Shown: piece after piece, positions 1 through 12,726 of the stretch | Numbering within the stretch: the first letter of the stretch is position 1 | Layout of the letters: each line of letters opens with the position of its first letter | Assembly (NCBI GenBank): GCA_013397455.1 | Contig: VYZB01000389.1 | Coordinates: 124,001-188,000, forward strand | From: Crotophaga sulcirostris | Lineage: Eukaryota; Chordata; Aves; Cuculiformes; Crotophagidae | DNA length: 64,000 bases | Direction of reading: 5' to 3' | The notes under the pieces: generated by a model | The model's database searches: none | Told to the model about the DNA's origin: nothing | Seen by the model: the letters and a program-made list of their open reading frames with translations, nothing else | Position numbers and translations under genes: made by a program

Positions 1-3000
1 GGAGGGATTGGAGGAGCAAGTAGGGAGGCATGAGAGATGTAGATAAATATTCAGTAGAGGACGCTAAGCCTGGCTTTGGCAAAATAAACCAATGAACACC
101 TCCCCCCTGCCCCCCAAGTTCTAGTCTGAACTTCATGCACAGAGATGAAATACGTGGCAAGCAGGTGTGTGCATGAGAGTTTTGATAAAAAATGAGGGAA
201 ACGTATTTCCTATATTCACTGTTTAAGAAAAAGAAATTAAAAGAAAACGTAAGTACTTCCTTCTAAATAAATAATGGACATGTTTAGGAATAACAAAGTT
301 ATTCAGAAACTTACATGTTGTTTCAGAATCTGTGCTGAAGATCCCTCTAAGAATACCTAGATATATCTAGGCTAGGCAAATCATGTATTTATTGGAAGTA
401 CTGAAGGGATTTTCAAAAGATGAGAAGCAAAGCTGGCTGGCCATTAGATATATTGTAATAAGTATCAGAGCTAAACCAAAAAATTTACATCTTTCCAGTG
501 ACAATTTCTTATAGAAGTGAAATTGTTTCAATATTGCCAGTGATGTTTATATTGCTCTTAGAAAAGAAAAAAATAGTCCAGCTTTTCAAAATCAGAACAT
601 ATTCAGTCTGTCCTCTTTTCCCTCACCCTGTACTTCCCTGGAGAAATAAACCAAAACAAACCTAAACAAACACCCCTGGCTCCCCAGATCCAAGTGTTGT
701 GGTGTTTTGGTTTTTTGTTTTCTTCTTTTCCCTTGGGGGAAGAAGGAAGTTGTCAAAACTATAGGGCACAGTTCTGATGAAGAGAGAAGAAACTTTTCTC
801 AAAAAAAGTCATTAAACAAATATTTGGATGACAGTACTGTCATGAGCTTGGACTCACTTCAGTAGCTGCTCTGCACCCCAGCTCCAGGCACAGTAATTGT
901 TAAGTCCTGCTTCGGCTCAGAAAAATGCCTTGTTTTCCTAAGAAACTGCATAAATTTGTGCAGTTACCACCACCTCTGCCCTCTACCTGGGCTTCCCTAA
1001 AAAGCCCTGACATATTTGACCTGTCCTTCAGCCTCCCAAGGCATGTAATAAGGGCAGCAGTGTTCACGGTCAGGCTCATTCGCCTTTCGATTTTCCAATT
1101 AAAAATTGGAGCCCTGACCTTTAGAAAGGAGAAGAGTCAAAGACTTCATGAATCCCTTGCGACTGACACTGATTTTACAGGGCAAGCATAAAAGAGACAG
1201 GTAGTAGTATAAAACCTGACCTACAGAGATGGGTAACTGTGACAGGAGGCCCCAGTTGTTGGAGCGTTTGACTAGAAAACTCTGCTTTCTTTCTTCTTTG
1301 TTTCTCCTGAGGTATTGCTTTATCTTCCTTGAATGCTGCTTCCCACTGTCCAGACTCATGGTGTGCACAAGGCATACCTGCAAGACTTGAAAGAGAAAAC
1401 ATTTTTTGGTGTGACTGTGGCAAAGCACAAAGAACCCACTTCCATAAATATTTTAAGACCACAATTAAACTATGCTTGGAAGCAAAGAAAGGTTTTAATT
1501 TTCAATAGTGGCCCCTGGGGCTCGTGCAAACAAAGGTGCTACCGGTAGATTTTGGCAAAGTTTTTTAATCACAGATGCTTCCAAGATCTTCATTGTCTGA
1601 ATACCATTACTAGATTGATAATATATACTTTAACGATGTCGTCCATCACGTTTTGAATGTGTTAACAGAGGAGAACAATCTGTTCCTGGAAATTTTTTAG
1701 GGTTGCATTGAAAAGTAAGATTTTTGCTGTTCCTGAAAACTGGGCTAGAAGAAATGCATATGCTTTAGAAAATGTGCATGTTTTACCTGTAAATGTGTTA
1801 GATACTGTGTGCAGTACTCCAAGGTTTTAGTATCAAAACCTTATTGTTCCAGGGAGCTTTCTTTACTGGTTGGTTTCCTCTGTGCTCAATACCCCATCTG
1901 ACATTTTTAGCACCTTCAGAAATCCTCTCTGTTCATGGCTCCTAATGAAGTCAACAGGGGACACAAGGCATGATAAGGGTTGCTAGTTTGAGAAGCAGCC
2001 TCTTACACTGTGCCTGAAAAAATGCATAAATAAAATGCCTGAGCGTGCCAAAAGCACTGCTTTCCTTTCAGAGATATATGAGAGCACATACAGAGACATA
2101 CAGCTCATGCCTGAATTGGCAAAGATAAAGCATTTGTAGTTTGGGTCTTAAAATTCATATACATGAAAATACTTGGAATGTTAGTAGTTGTTTCAGACCT
2201 TTAAGTAAGCTAAATATGACACACTTGTCAAACTGTATGTTCAGATTATTTGTTCGAAACCAGCCGTTCATGGACTGTGCTGCATTCAATTTGTGGAGAA
2301 TAATCAAAAGCTGGATAGAAAGCTGTTTAGAGCCCTTGAAGCAACAGTAATGGCAACAGGGAGAGGCTGCACTTCTATCAGATTTTACGTGTGCTGTTTA
2401 TTCTGACACCATAACCACAGTGCACAAGTTCAGGCAACGTGCCGAAACTTTCTGATGCGACAGATGTATCAGCTGTACTGCATTAAAGTGTAATACAGGA
2501 TCACGAGCCAGCTTCAGCTTAGCATTTCTTTTGTTTCCTGTGCAATATTTTTGATAGAAATGGCAGAATAATTGCATTTATTATAAACCACACATGATAA
2601 TCATCATCATTTTAAATGTAATTTGGAACAAAAGCTTCTCTCTGAGGAGGAGCCCCTCAATTCAAGGTTGCTGTTGTAAATATCACGCACTATTTTCAGC
2701 TTTGAAAAATTCTTCTACAACATGATGGTAAATTCTACTGAGGTGAGTAGTTCAACTCCTTGCTAAGTGAGCTTCTCTTTGCTGACAACAACTTTGTTAA
2801 TGGCCTTCACATAGTCCAGTGACTTGTCTTGGAAAGACTTTAGGAAGGTAGACAGCCTGAAAGGTGGGAAACTCCTATACTAATGAATGTGTATATGACA
2901 GGATGGATACAATCATTAGGTAATAGGACCTAGCTTAACTCTACCCTGGTTTTGTAGGCTTGAGTTTTGAGGGTTTAGTTGAAGCAGTGATTTCAGGTTC

Positions 3001-5140
3001 ATGGATTTTATGGTCAGACTGTGCCTACCTTGTTCTGAGAGAAACAGGAAATTTGGCAATGAACTACACTCAATCACTTCCAAACAAAATGGGAAATAGA
3101 AATATGAAGCAGTAACATTTACAGGACTATTGACAGTGTTTTATCTACGTAGTTCTTGTGAGTTTTGCATAAAATGATGAAAGAAATGTTACCAGATAAC
3201 CTTATTTCATGAGTGTTTGCCTTTGTGAGGTACTATTCTGGAGGATATAGAACTCATCAAGCTTAGTTACTGGCCCACCATGAAGTAATCTCCTTCTATT
3301 TAGCATCTCAGATTGGAATAAATTCTCATTTTATTTCCAAACTTGAAGAAATTCCTCTTTGTGGCATTGCTTTTGGCTGGCATCACCTTGTCCCAACATA
3401 AATGTTGCATAGAAAGGTTACACATTTGCTCTTTAGGTAAATCAGTGGTGTTTCTACTGATGACTGGGAGTGTTCAAGTGGTGAAGACGCTGACAATCTC
3501 CAGCAGAAATCTGTGCATAGAGACATTTCAGAAGATTTGACTTGCTTTTTCAAAGTTTTATACATTTTAGAAGAGAAAATCAAGACAATGCATTTGCTTT
3601 ATAGTGCTACAGCACTTTGGCAAGGTAATATTAATTACTAATTCAATATTGTGCAGATTTTTGCCATGAGAAGTGTCGGTCTGAGAATCAGTGACAGAAG
3701 GGTAAACTCAAGCGACTTATGTGTAGACTGCTACTGTGAGTTAAGCTACAGTAACTCTGTTGGGCATTTCAGATGTTGTAAACACTAATTTAAACTATTT
3801 TATTCACTCTTGCTGACATAGAGCTTGTATCTTGCACATCATCTCAAAGTGAGTCCTGTTTCTTCAGCTTGGGTTAACTGATGGGTGGTAATTGCTAAGT
3901 TGCTGTACCTTGATTGTATGTCTGACACCCAAATATGGCAGGAATCAGGTTTCTTGTCAACCAGAAAATACAAATTCCAGGACAGATTGAGGAGCTGTAA
4001 GCTTAAATAGAATTTTCTCCTACATTAAATAACAAGATTTTTGGGCCTTTCCATGATTAATAAACCAAGCAGAACTATAACAATTTAAAAAGGAACAAGA
4101 AAGGAAAAATAAATAAAAAGAAATAAGTCTAAGTGGACAGCTGAATTGACTGTTTCATCTGTCACTTCCATCTTATGGGGGAGCCGTGCAGCTCAGTGGT
4201 ACTCAGGGCTGGAGGGACCTTGATGGGCACATATGTGGGACGTGCAGGCTCCCAGGCACTGTGGTGGAATCCCCTCATCTCACAGATCTTGTGATAGCCA
4301 TCTCCCACCTCTGTAGCCACTGTAGCATGGTGCCCATGCCATGCTCTCATTCCTAGCCCAAGGCTGCCCACTGGGATGCTGCCTGAGGTTGATCCCTCTG
4401 ACCAGGCATTCAGGAGCTCATCTGCAATCTGCATCAAACATGTCTGGAGAAAGAAAAAGTGGCTGCAACCTGACCTCTCGTGCTCATTCTGTTATCTGCT
4501 GCGTGACAGTGACCCCTCACTCTGAAAGCACTGAGTGCCCCATGGGCTCTCCTGTGGTACTCATCTCCATAGCACTAGTAGTACCCATCGCTGTAGTATT
4601 AAGTGGTTTCTAACCATTAGCTCTGTTTGTGAGATGAAGAGTTTGTTAACTCTCTTTCATATGAGAGGAACCATGACACAGGAGGCTCAACTCTGCAGTA
4701 CCCTTTAGCTTGGGGTTCTTAATGTGAACAGCACAGGAATGGATTTTGAGACCACCCAGCATTATTCTGTACAGCCTACTGATCGCTCACATTGCTAAGG
4801 GCTGTTTCCTTCTTTCGTACAGCTTCTTCCAAACCACTCATCTATTCTTGGCTTTTTCATCCCTCCACCATTTTGTGCTGCTCCCAGTTCAAGTCCCCTC
4901 ATGCTTCACCTACATATATCCCCTTCCTTACTTATTTGGTCTTACTCTCTCCCATGGGTTCTTTCATTGCTTTCAAGCAGCTTTCATTGTTGCTTCCCTG
5001 TCCAGCTTATGCAGGCATGAATTCCCTTTTCCTTCCTTCCACATCCACCCCACCAAGATCCCACTTTTGGTTCTAAGATGACCAATCTAAATTACCTTCT
5101 GGTTTTTTTTTTCCTATTAATCCAAGCCAAGCAACACACA

Positions 5141-5245
5141 TCACGGTATCACAGTATTACAAAGTTGGAAAGGACCTCTGAGATCATTGAGTCCAACCTA
5201 TAACCCAACACTAACTCATCATCTAAACCATGGCACTGAGTGCCA
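5141..5245 (-). mobile_element. CR1 LINE fragment (young subfamily), tail only
   Basis: About 105 bp matching the 3' end of the other copies: (TATCACAG)-type tail, then GGTTGGAAAGGACCTCTGAG, up to the ORF2 stop region. Severely 5'-truncated, antisense to SH2D1A. Confidence 0.9.
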
Positions 5246-7094
5246 TAGATCACTCATGGCTTGAGACTGCGGATGTTGCTTAGCTGAGTGCCCATGGTGC
5301 AGCCAGCCTGGAGACAGTGCATCTACAACTGCTACCAACATTTAGAGGGCACAAGTCTTTCAACCTAGGCAGCCATCACTCTCAGAGACTGCAAGAGATA
5401 TATACACCCTCCTTCAAAAAAATTTTATATCTTAATCTAAAAACTGGGCAAAAACCCTAACAATCGAAGATTTTTTTTTAATGTGGGAAAAGCATTGTTT
5501 TGCATAATGTATCTACTCTCCTGGCACTTCTGCATTCTCCAGCCCTAAATAAGTTCAAGGCAAACACCAAAGGAAAAAAATTTCAGTTCAGTGAAAGACT
5601 GAAATGTGGCCAAGTTATGAGGAGCTGAGTATGGGTAGTATGTAATGCTCAGGACCACTGTTTGTAGGCCACACCGCTCTCTGGTTCTTAAGCAATATTG
5701 TGAAGTGAAATTCCAAGGTAAGGTCAGGATGTACTGGGTAAAAAAAGCTGATTGATATAGTATAAAGACATCAGAATAGAAAGCTACTTGAAGAAGAAGA
5801 AATTGATGTTATTTATTGCCGTCATGGCTTTCCCTTTTCTCTCTGTCTTTCTCCCTTTATATTTGTTCCATTGTGGACCCAGAAATGAATACAAATTACT
5901 TGAACAAAATTTCCCAGCTGAGATATAAAACATTTGGAAATGATTTTAAAATAAACCATGCAGCTGAAATGTCATGGTTAATTTTAATCTGCAGCATGCA
6001 GCTAATATCCTCTGGCTATTTCAATGGTGCAGAAGATTGTAATTATTCACCTGTTAAAATAAATGTGGCTTTAACAAGTCTGATCACAGTTGAAAAGGAG
6101 GAGTTGAGAGGACAGGTAGACAGATGCTGTCTCAGTATGTCATCTATGAATGATGCATTTGTGGCTCTTTGGGAGGAATTATCTAGGTAAAAAATAAAAA
6201 TATAAAGTGGACTGTTTCCACCTGTCCATAAAGTGGACAACTTTACACAGCGTTTCCTGTAATAGTAACTTTTTCTACATTTTCTTTGTATAAAGTATTT
6301 CCCAGTGGTGGTATTGCCATGTTAGTGCAGTTCCCAGCTGGTACAACATATCTTTTTTTATGGAGATGAAAAAATAACTAAGAAGATATAAAAATATAAT
6401 CAGTGGTAACCAAATTTCATAAGTGCTGTCCAACATTGCCCTTACAGCAACGGCTGTTTAATGCTTCCTCTCATCACCATTTTGGCATTTTTTTGCCTTT
6501 GATAAAACATTTATAGTGTCTTGGTCATCAAGCTGTTAGTTCACAACTGCTCCTGTCCCTTCAACTTCAATGTTATGAAAGAGGAGCTTTGCAATTATGA
6601 ACAAGGCTTGTTGAACGTCCTTGGGTCAGGGGGGAGCCCTTTGTTGGGTCTTTGCCTGCATGTCAAGAGCTAGTCTTCATCCAAGGTATGCTTGTACACC
6701 AGTGTCAGAGTAAGGGTGCTCACTGAAAGCCTCCTCTTGGTGACATGTGTCCATCTCCTATGGATTTTGTTCAGCAGGGAGAGGAGTTCAGGTCACTGAG
6801 AGGTGGGCTTGGCCTTCATCTCATCATGTAACGGGTTCAAAGCACACACTGTGTGAGAAACCCCAAGTGAATAGCACCATACCCAGGCCACATAGTGTTT
6901 GGGGTTTGGCTTTAGCTATGTGGCCACACCATGTATAGGAACACAGTGTCACACTAGGAGCTTTTTTCTTCCTCGTATTGAGTCAAGTGTAGAAAACTGG
7001 GCTGTCCCCTCGTGATAGCTTGGCAATTTCTCATATCCTAAGACCTAAGTTCCAGTAAATGCACTTTTCCACATGCTTTCATTTGGTGTTATGT

Positions 7095-7394
7095 ATCACA
7101 CAGTATCACAGTATTACAAGGTTGGAAAGGACCTCTGAGATCATCGAGTCCAACCTATAATCCAACACTAACACCAACCCATCATCTAAACCATGGCACT
7201 GAGGGCCTCATCCAATCTCCTCTTAAACACCTCCAGGGTTTGTTGACTCCACCACCTCCCTGGGCAGTGCATTCCAATGGCCAATCACCCTTTCAGTGAA
7301 GAACTTTTTCCTAATATCAAGCCTAAACTTTCCCTGCCGAAGCTTGAGTCCATGTCCTCTAGTTCTGTCACTGGTCACCTGAGAGAAGAGACCA
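7095..7394 (-). mobile_element. CR1 LINE fragment (young subfamily)
   Basis: About 300 bp of CR1 3' end, antisense to SH2D1A. It contains the tail repeat, the 3' UTR and the reverse complement of the last roughly 65 ORF2 codons, breaking off inside the [15 protein letters not shown] region. Confidence 0.93.
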
Positions 7395-8183
7395 TGTGTT
7401 TTGCTATTTAGAAGGTAATGTTCAATAAAATGTAAATTTTAATTTTTATATTTAATTTTTGTTTTAAGAAAAACACCTTGATCTTCCTTCAGTCCACACT
7501 GATCTGAGTTAATGCTGAGTAGTTTAAATCATAAAAAACTTTCTCATGGGAGACAGTGTCCATGTAGCAGTAAGGAGAACTTGGCTTATCAAAACTATGT
7601 CATTCTCACATGGAAGGTAAAAAGCACTTTGAGGTGGTAATGAAGTAAGTTCCGGCTGCTTAACAGAAAGTTTTGATAAGATCATGTTCATTGGGAAGGG
7701 TACTTATCAGAAGAGCTGTAATTTATTTTGTGGAAACAAAGACCCCAATGGAAAATAGACAGGAAGACCTCGCTATTCACCTTCTTAAGAAAATGCGTCC
7801 TCCTTCCTTAAACACAGTGAACTCCTTCAAGCCTTTTGGTCTTTCTTCCTCTAGGAAAACAATGTACATATGCCAGCTGAGTGGAGAGCTCTCACTTGGC
7901 TGTGATGGCAATGTCATACTCCTCCCATTTTCCATGCTTTGCTCAAACTCTCCCAAATTCTTGTTTCTTTTTTTGTGTATCTCACGGGGTTTTAATCTGA
8001 GCTATCCTTTGTGCTATTTTTGGGTTCAACTGAAATATGAAGTGGGGTGGCAGTGGCTGTTTTCCCCCTTAGGTTTCTATGGAGTGAGCACAGCTGGCCA
8101 TTTTTCATGTCCTTCTGGTGCCAAGTGGAAAGTCATGTCTGTGGGGAAAATGCTCCCATGGTTAACAGGAAGAGATGGATGGA

Positions 8184-8566
8184 TCTCTGAAAAAGTGGAG
8201 GCTCAGGGGAGACCTTACTGCTCTCTACAACTACCTAAAAGGAGGGTGTAGTCAGGCAAGGGTTCGTCTCTTCTCTCGGGTGACCAGTGACAGAACTAGA
8301 GGACATGGACTCAAGCTTTGTCAGGGAAAGTTTAGGCTTGATATTAGGAAAAACTTCCCTGAAAGGGTGATTGGCCATTGGAATGCGCTGCCCGGGGAGG
8401 TGGTGGAGTCACTGTCCCTGGAGGTGTTTAAGAGGAGATTGGATGAGGCACTCAATGCCAAGGTTTAGATGATGAGTTGGTGTTACTGTTGGGTTATAGG
8501 TTGCACTCGATGATCTCAGAGGTCCTTTTCAACCTTGTAATACTCTGATACTGTGTGATACTGTGA
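8184..8566 (+). mobile_element. CR1 LINE fragment (young subfamily), sense
   Basis: About 380 bp in + orientation. It encodes an uninterrupted ORF2 C-terminus of about 94 residues ([18 protein letters not shown] to [14 protein letters not shown]) ending at a TAG, then the 3' UTR and a degenerate GATACTGT tail. It is inverted relative to the copy at 7095-7394. Confidence 0.94.
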
Positions 8567-9879
8567 TGAAGTTGTGGTGGGATCTTGGGGCTGCGTCAGG
8601 CATGTTGCCACATATGAGGAGGAGAGCAGTGTCTCAGCTCCTGCACAAGGAATTCATCCCTGCAGCAGCCCTGATAGGAGGGAACGTCTCTGTGTCTTCC
8701 ACCTCTGCATTTAATCACAGTGGGAGTCGAGCGGTGGGGAGAGAGCTCACAAATCATGACAGGCATATTTGTTCCTACTTCATGGGGCTGTAGCAGTGTG
8801 ACAGCTGTTAACAACTTCCTGCTTAGGTAAATTATATCAGACACTGCTTTGCAAAGGTTGCTGTAATGAGTTTTTAACAAGAATTTATCCAGAAGCCACA
8901 ATACAGAGTGTAAGTAATTGCAATCGTACGGTATCTGTGTCATTGATGGTTTCTGCTATTTTGTGGTAATTACTATAATACCATATATAATTGGAAAGAA
9001 ATATAGTATTTTTCTGCTTCTTAAGAATAAGAATTGATGCTGAAATAGGGAATGGTCCCTAAAGTCCTGTTGTGTATTCATGTAAATCTTTGTAGCATGA
9101 AATACAATCTTTTTGATCCGATACCATCTAAACTAATGTTGTAGTCATGGAATTACTATCAATTGTCTCTGTTTCTGAGTTAAATTTTTGGATTTTGGCA
9201 TAATAATCTACAATACATATAATTCACTGAGTTGGATTTGTAAGAGAAGTAAGACTGACCCTAGAAACGAGTATGTCTTGTGCTGTTAGTGTATAACTCC
9301 TTCTTCTCAAAAGACTCGTATTAGATTTACAAAGAAGGAAGATTCCACACTCTTATAAGTTTCCTTTATCAGTATTTGAGAATTTGGAATGTACGGGCAA
9401 GGCAAAGAGTAATTTACCTTGCTTTTGTGGGTCTAGCTTTCCAAATAAATGACACTCATGCTATTGTTTCTGGGAACATCCACATTTAAATCAATCACAA
9501 TACAGTAATGCTATCTGCCAATAATACACCTTCTCTTTTTCCAGGGAATGTATGTCGAGTGTGTCTCAGTAAAAGAAGATCACTGAGGAAAATACTAAAA
9601 ATGCTGCCGCAGGAATGAAGGCAACATTGCTTAATCTAGAATAAATGAATAAAATAGATCTGAGTGAGACCAGCCTCACTCATCCCAAAAGAACCCAGTA
9701 GGTTGAACATTGCTTCTGACCTGTGTCTCAGTCTCTTTATCTACGTAGAGCCTTTATAGGTGAATTTACTTTTAAGGAAAGGTTAGAAGATGAACTGACT
9801 CCCACATAAGAGAGTGTACTGCTCATGAAAGCTGACAGTACAAATGGGTAATAAATACCTGTTGATTTTTTTTTCACAG

Positions 9880-9943
9880 GCATCAGGGTTACGTTTATAC
9901 TTACAGAGTGTCCAAAACAGAAACTGGATCCTGGAGTGCTGAG
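9880..9943 (+). CDS. SH2D1A: SH2D1A exon 2
   Basis: The exon follows a pyrimidine-rich acceptor (TTTTTTTTCACAG) and is followed by the donor GTGTGT. Its first base G completes a split codon (Leu46 in human numbering if exon 1 has the usual length), then 21 codons read [12 protein letters not shown] and TETGSWSAE. These are the central SH2 strands. Thr53, Tyr54 and Arg55, sites of human X-linked lymphoproliferative disease mutations, are kept. The start HQ replaces human YH. The length of 64 nt equals human exon 2. Confidence 0.93.
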
Positions 9944-12726
9944 GTGTGTACTTCTTTCTCTACTGAAAGTTTCTACAGCCTGTTTTAGATTTGCATTGAT
10001 TTAATGAAATATATTCAAATTATTCATGTCTCTGCATAGTCTGATTTTCATTGAAGGTAATCGATCTTGAGTGTGCCCATCACTAAGATGTCTTGGTGCC
10101 ACTTCTGACAGTCTCGAACTCATAAATTAATTCCCTGTTACGTTCCAGCTGTTGCATAATGCAATAGTGCATTATTTTGTATCATTTTAAATGGCAAAAA
10201 AAATGTGGTTTTATATTTGACAAGCACAATCACTTCCCTTCTATCCCACACACCTTTACCATCAGAATATTTAAAGAAATTATTTTCAATCATCTACAGT
10301 GTTTTAAATCTAATTTTTCTCCAGATTAATTCATCATTGGTGCAAAATATATACAGGGTAGCCAAAACTTGATACAAAATACATTTTCACCCATCTGATA
10401 AGAAACTGATAATTCAAGTGTAGAATAACATAATTTGCAATACAGACTACTATTTAGGTTGATAGAATTGGGATGCTAACCTGTATTTCTTTTATGAAGG
10501 TCTTGTTCTTTGGATGTATTCTGTAAATTAATTTATAATTAGCTTTCTGTTTGCACATTAATGAACACTGAATGCAAACATTAAATAATTTCTGGATCAG
10601 CATAATTCCTTGGCCATTACTATAATAGAAGTGGTTTCAGTGCTTTGGAAGACGAGACTGACTCCTGGGGTTATTCAGAAGCAGATTGGGGAGTAAAAGT
10701 GACTCACATTACTAGAGAGTAAATAATTACCTGTGTCACCCTTAGTATCCAGGAAGGATTCACTCATTTGTTCCTGTAAGGCACTAGGAACACCCTGTAG
10801 GTTTGCACTGGCAAAGCAGGAGTGGTTTTGGGGCTGGTAGGGCACCCGGCGTGCCTGGGTGAGTGAGCACCAATGCCTCAGGGAGCTTCACCTGCAGGAG
10901 ATAATTCCCTGAGCAGGGATGCAGCCTGCTTTGGCCCCAGGTAACTTCAATGTCTGCATAGAAGTTTTTCTGGTGTTACACAGGCCTGCTACAACTCCTC
11001 CCCTATGAGCTCCACTGGCTCCCCACTCACAGGTCTCGGGCTTTCCTTCACTGTATTTCAGGCAAACCTTACCTGTGTTCTGCAGTACAGGTGTGCTGAA
11101 GGCCCAGCACGCTCAGTACCTCCTCTGCAGGGAATCAACCCATGGTGCCAACCCTTTCTTTAAGTAAACAGAAACATTTAAGTAAATGTTGCTAAGGCCA
11201 TGTTGGTCTCAGCTGTTAGAAAAAGCAGCCTAAATGCAGCTTATCGCCTCCAAGGCCAGAACAGGCTCCAGCTGCAGCTGGTGCTTTTCTGTCTCTGCTT
11301 CCTTCCCAGTGGCTGGTTGGTCTCTGAGAAAAATTGAGTTGCACCTGACTTCCAAGGACTAGGCAGGGAATTTAAAACAGTGCTGATAAAATCCCAGCCA
11401 GCAAGAAGCCTCCAGCTGGTACCAGTGGAGACAGGATTCAGCTCATGACTGCTGGGGAGAGCAGCATCCTTTGGGTTGGACTGTGACAGCAGGACCTATG
11501 CTTGTTCTCCCATGACTTTGGTGGAAAGGAGTTATTACCAGCATGCCCTGAAGGATTTAACAGGAACATTGGATTTTTGATTAAAAGCGGACAGTTTCAT
11601 TTCACAGTGTTTGAAAAGATGTTAATGTGGAAAGATACAAACCCTCCCACTTTTAATAAATAGGTGACATTTTGCTTCTGCCTTTGTGCAAGAGAGAACA
11701 GGAATACTCAATGAACACGTAGTAAGTATTGAATGCTCAGAGAAAGGCTTGCAAAGAGGCTGTGTCCAAGCCTGAATTTAGTGGTGTAAGGACTCCCCTT
11801 CCTGCTAAGTGCCAGGTAGCTCTGTGGAGTGTCTTACTGGTATTTCCAGGCTGGAAGTACTGATACACCCCAGACTGGAGGTTAAATCAGTGGCTGCAGT
11901 AAATCAGGGTCAGAAACAGCAAGAGATCACTTGGGAATTTGCCTAATAAGCATGCAGCTCTGGGTTTCTCTTGTATTCATTAAGAAATCGTCCCTCTTCC
12001 AGCCTTGTACCACCACACTGCTGGAAACTGCTTGTAGTGCAGGGCCAGGATGCCTGAGGGAAGGAGGAGAGTAGAACGGCTCATTGGCTCATTTTAAGCT
12101 GGCACATCAGGGGGTCCAAGTGAGGACAAGGCTTCTGTGTCAGCACCCTGAGCCTGACACAGGTACTCAGCATCCTCCCTCACCTCTTGCCCTTTGGCTT
12201 TGTAGACAGCACCCGGGGTCCACCGGCGGCTCTTTCGGAAAGTGCACAACCTCATTTCCGCCTTCCAGAAACCCGACCAAGGCATCGTGACGCCCCTGCA
12301 GCACCCGGTCGTCAACTGCGCAAGAGCCAAATGCTCCCCAGGTACTCGTGGGGCGGAGGGAGCCTTGACTGGGCTGAACAGAGCCCTCCATGGTGGCAGG
12401 GATAGAGGTCTTAGCTTTATCTGCACCTTTGACCTGAACTAGCTGGCAGGGTGGCATTGCCAAGAATATGCCCCAGCTGTGCTACCATGGGACTGAAACG
12501 CTGGCACTGAGTTGCTAATTAGGGGTGGGGTCTGTCAACATGATGAGAAAGTGAATTTTGAATATGTATTCCTGAGTGCTGTTCCAGTTACCTGCCCTTC
12601 CCAGCACCCTCGCTCTTCTAGGTACCAACTTTCTGCTCTGTCTGTACTGTTCATCCTTTCATATCTTTGTGATTATTTTTCTTAGGGAGAAATGAAGGCC
12701 ATGACTTCTACCTCCAGCCATCATGA
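9880..12726 (+). CDS. SH2D1A: SH2D1A (SAP), SH2 adaptor, exons 2-4 (exon 1 not in window)
   Basis: SAP is a small cytosolic protein that is almost entirely one SH2 domain. It binds ITSM tyrosine motifs in SLAM-family receptors of T and NK cells, and recruits FYN through a non-classical SH2-SH3 contact. Three exons are visible: 9880-9943, 12206-12341 and 12686-12726. Each is flanked by AG/GT (AG only for the last), they join in frame, and they end in TGA. Recognisable runs are [24 protein letters not shown] and [14 protein letters not shown], nearly identical to human SAP residues 49-95. Lengths of 64 and 136 nt, and the split codons, are those I recall for human exons 2 and 3. Exon 1 (about 137 nt, with the phosphotyrosine-binding arginine) was not found and probably lies left of position 1. 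The gene points towards TENM1, as in human Xq25. The related EAT-2 (SH2D1B) fits less well. The identification comes from remembered sequence, not a search. Confidence 0.93.
9944..12205 (+). other. SH2D1A: SH2D1A intron 2
   Basis: A 2,262-nt intron with donor GTGTGT and acceptor TTTGTAG. The first kilobase is AT-rich; about 10790-11500 is GC-richer with no recognised repeat. No other coding signal was seen. Confidence 0.85.
12206..12341 (+). CDS. SH2D1A: SH2D1A exon 3
   Basis: Acceptor GGCTTTGTAG and donor CAG/GTACTC bracket 45 codons plus one base. The reading begins [18 protein letters not shown] and continues [17 protein letters not shown]. Arg78 and Phe77 (human numbering), which make the FYN-SH3 contact, are conserved in LFRK. 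Human Tyr76 is Leu here, and Lys81 is His. After the SH2 domain the tail diverges: a cysteine-containing stretch, [11 protein letters not shown], replaces the human Lys/Ser-rich tail. The exon is much more GC-rich than its flanks. Codons end mostly in G or C, which makes it easy to mistake for a CpG patch. The opposite strand carries spurious open frames. Confidence 0.94.
12342..12685 (+). other. SH2D1A: SH2D1A intron 3
   Basis: A 344-nt intron, GTACTC to CTTAG, with a T-rich tract before the acceptor. Nothing else was seen in it. Confidence 0.78.
12686..12726 (+). CDS. SH2D1A: SH2D1A exon 4, C-terminal tail and stop
   Basis: The acceptor TTTTTCTTAG is followed by 2 nt that complete the split Gly codon, then 12 codons reading [12 protein letters not shown] and TGA at 12724-12726. 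The human tail in this position is three residues longer and unlike it beyond the Gly and an acidic/hydrophobic pattern. The assignment rests on the correct phase, the short intron (344 nt), the good acceptor and an immediate stop. A downstream alternative exon cannot be excluded. Confidence 0.78.

Larger units (their letters stand above)
1..9879 (+). other. SH2D1A: Probable intron 1 of SH2D1A (non-coding)
   Basis: No convincing exon was found here. SH2D1A exon 1 should encode a run like GSYLLRDS and end two bases into a codon; I looked for it and did not see it, so intron 1 probably extends beyond the left edge. The stretch holds three CR1 fragments (5141-5245, 7095-7394, 8184-8566). The rest is AT-rich sequence with no recognised structure. 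A moderately GC-rich block at about 4170-4610 has open frames on both strands but resembles nothing I know. Confidence 0.6.

Noticed and set aside
5816..6190. 124-codon + strand open frame
   Set aside because: No recognisable domain, AT-rich intronic composition, unremarkable start; expected by chance in this much sequence.
7673..8251. 192-codon + strand open frame
   Set aside because: Not a known protein; its end runs into the CR1 at 8184 in a frame different from ORF2.
12094..12463. Minus-strand open frames over SH2D1A exon 3
   Set aside because: Shadows of the GC-rich exon; the + strand frame gives the SAP sequence with proper splice sites.
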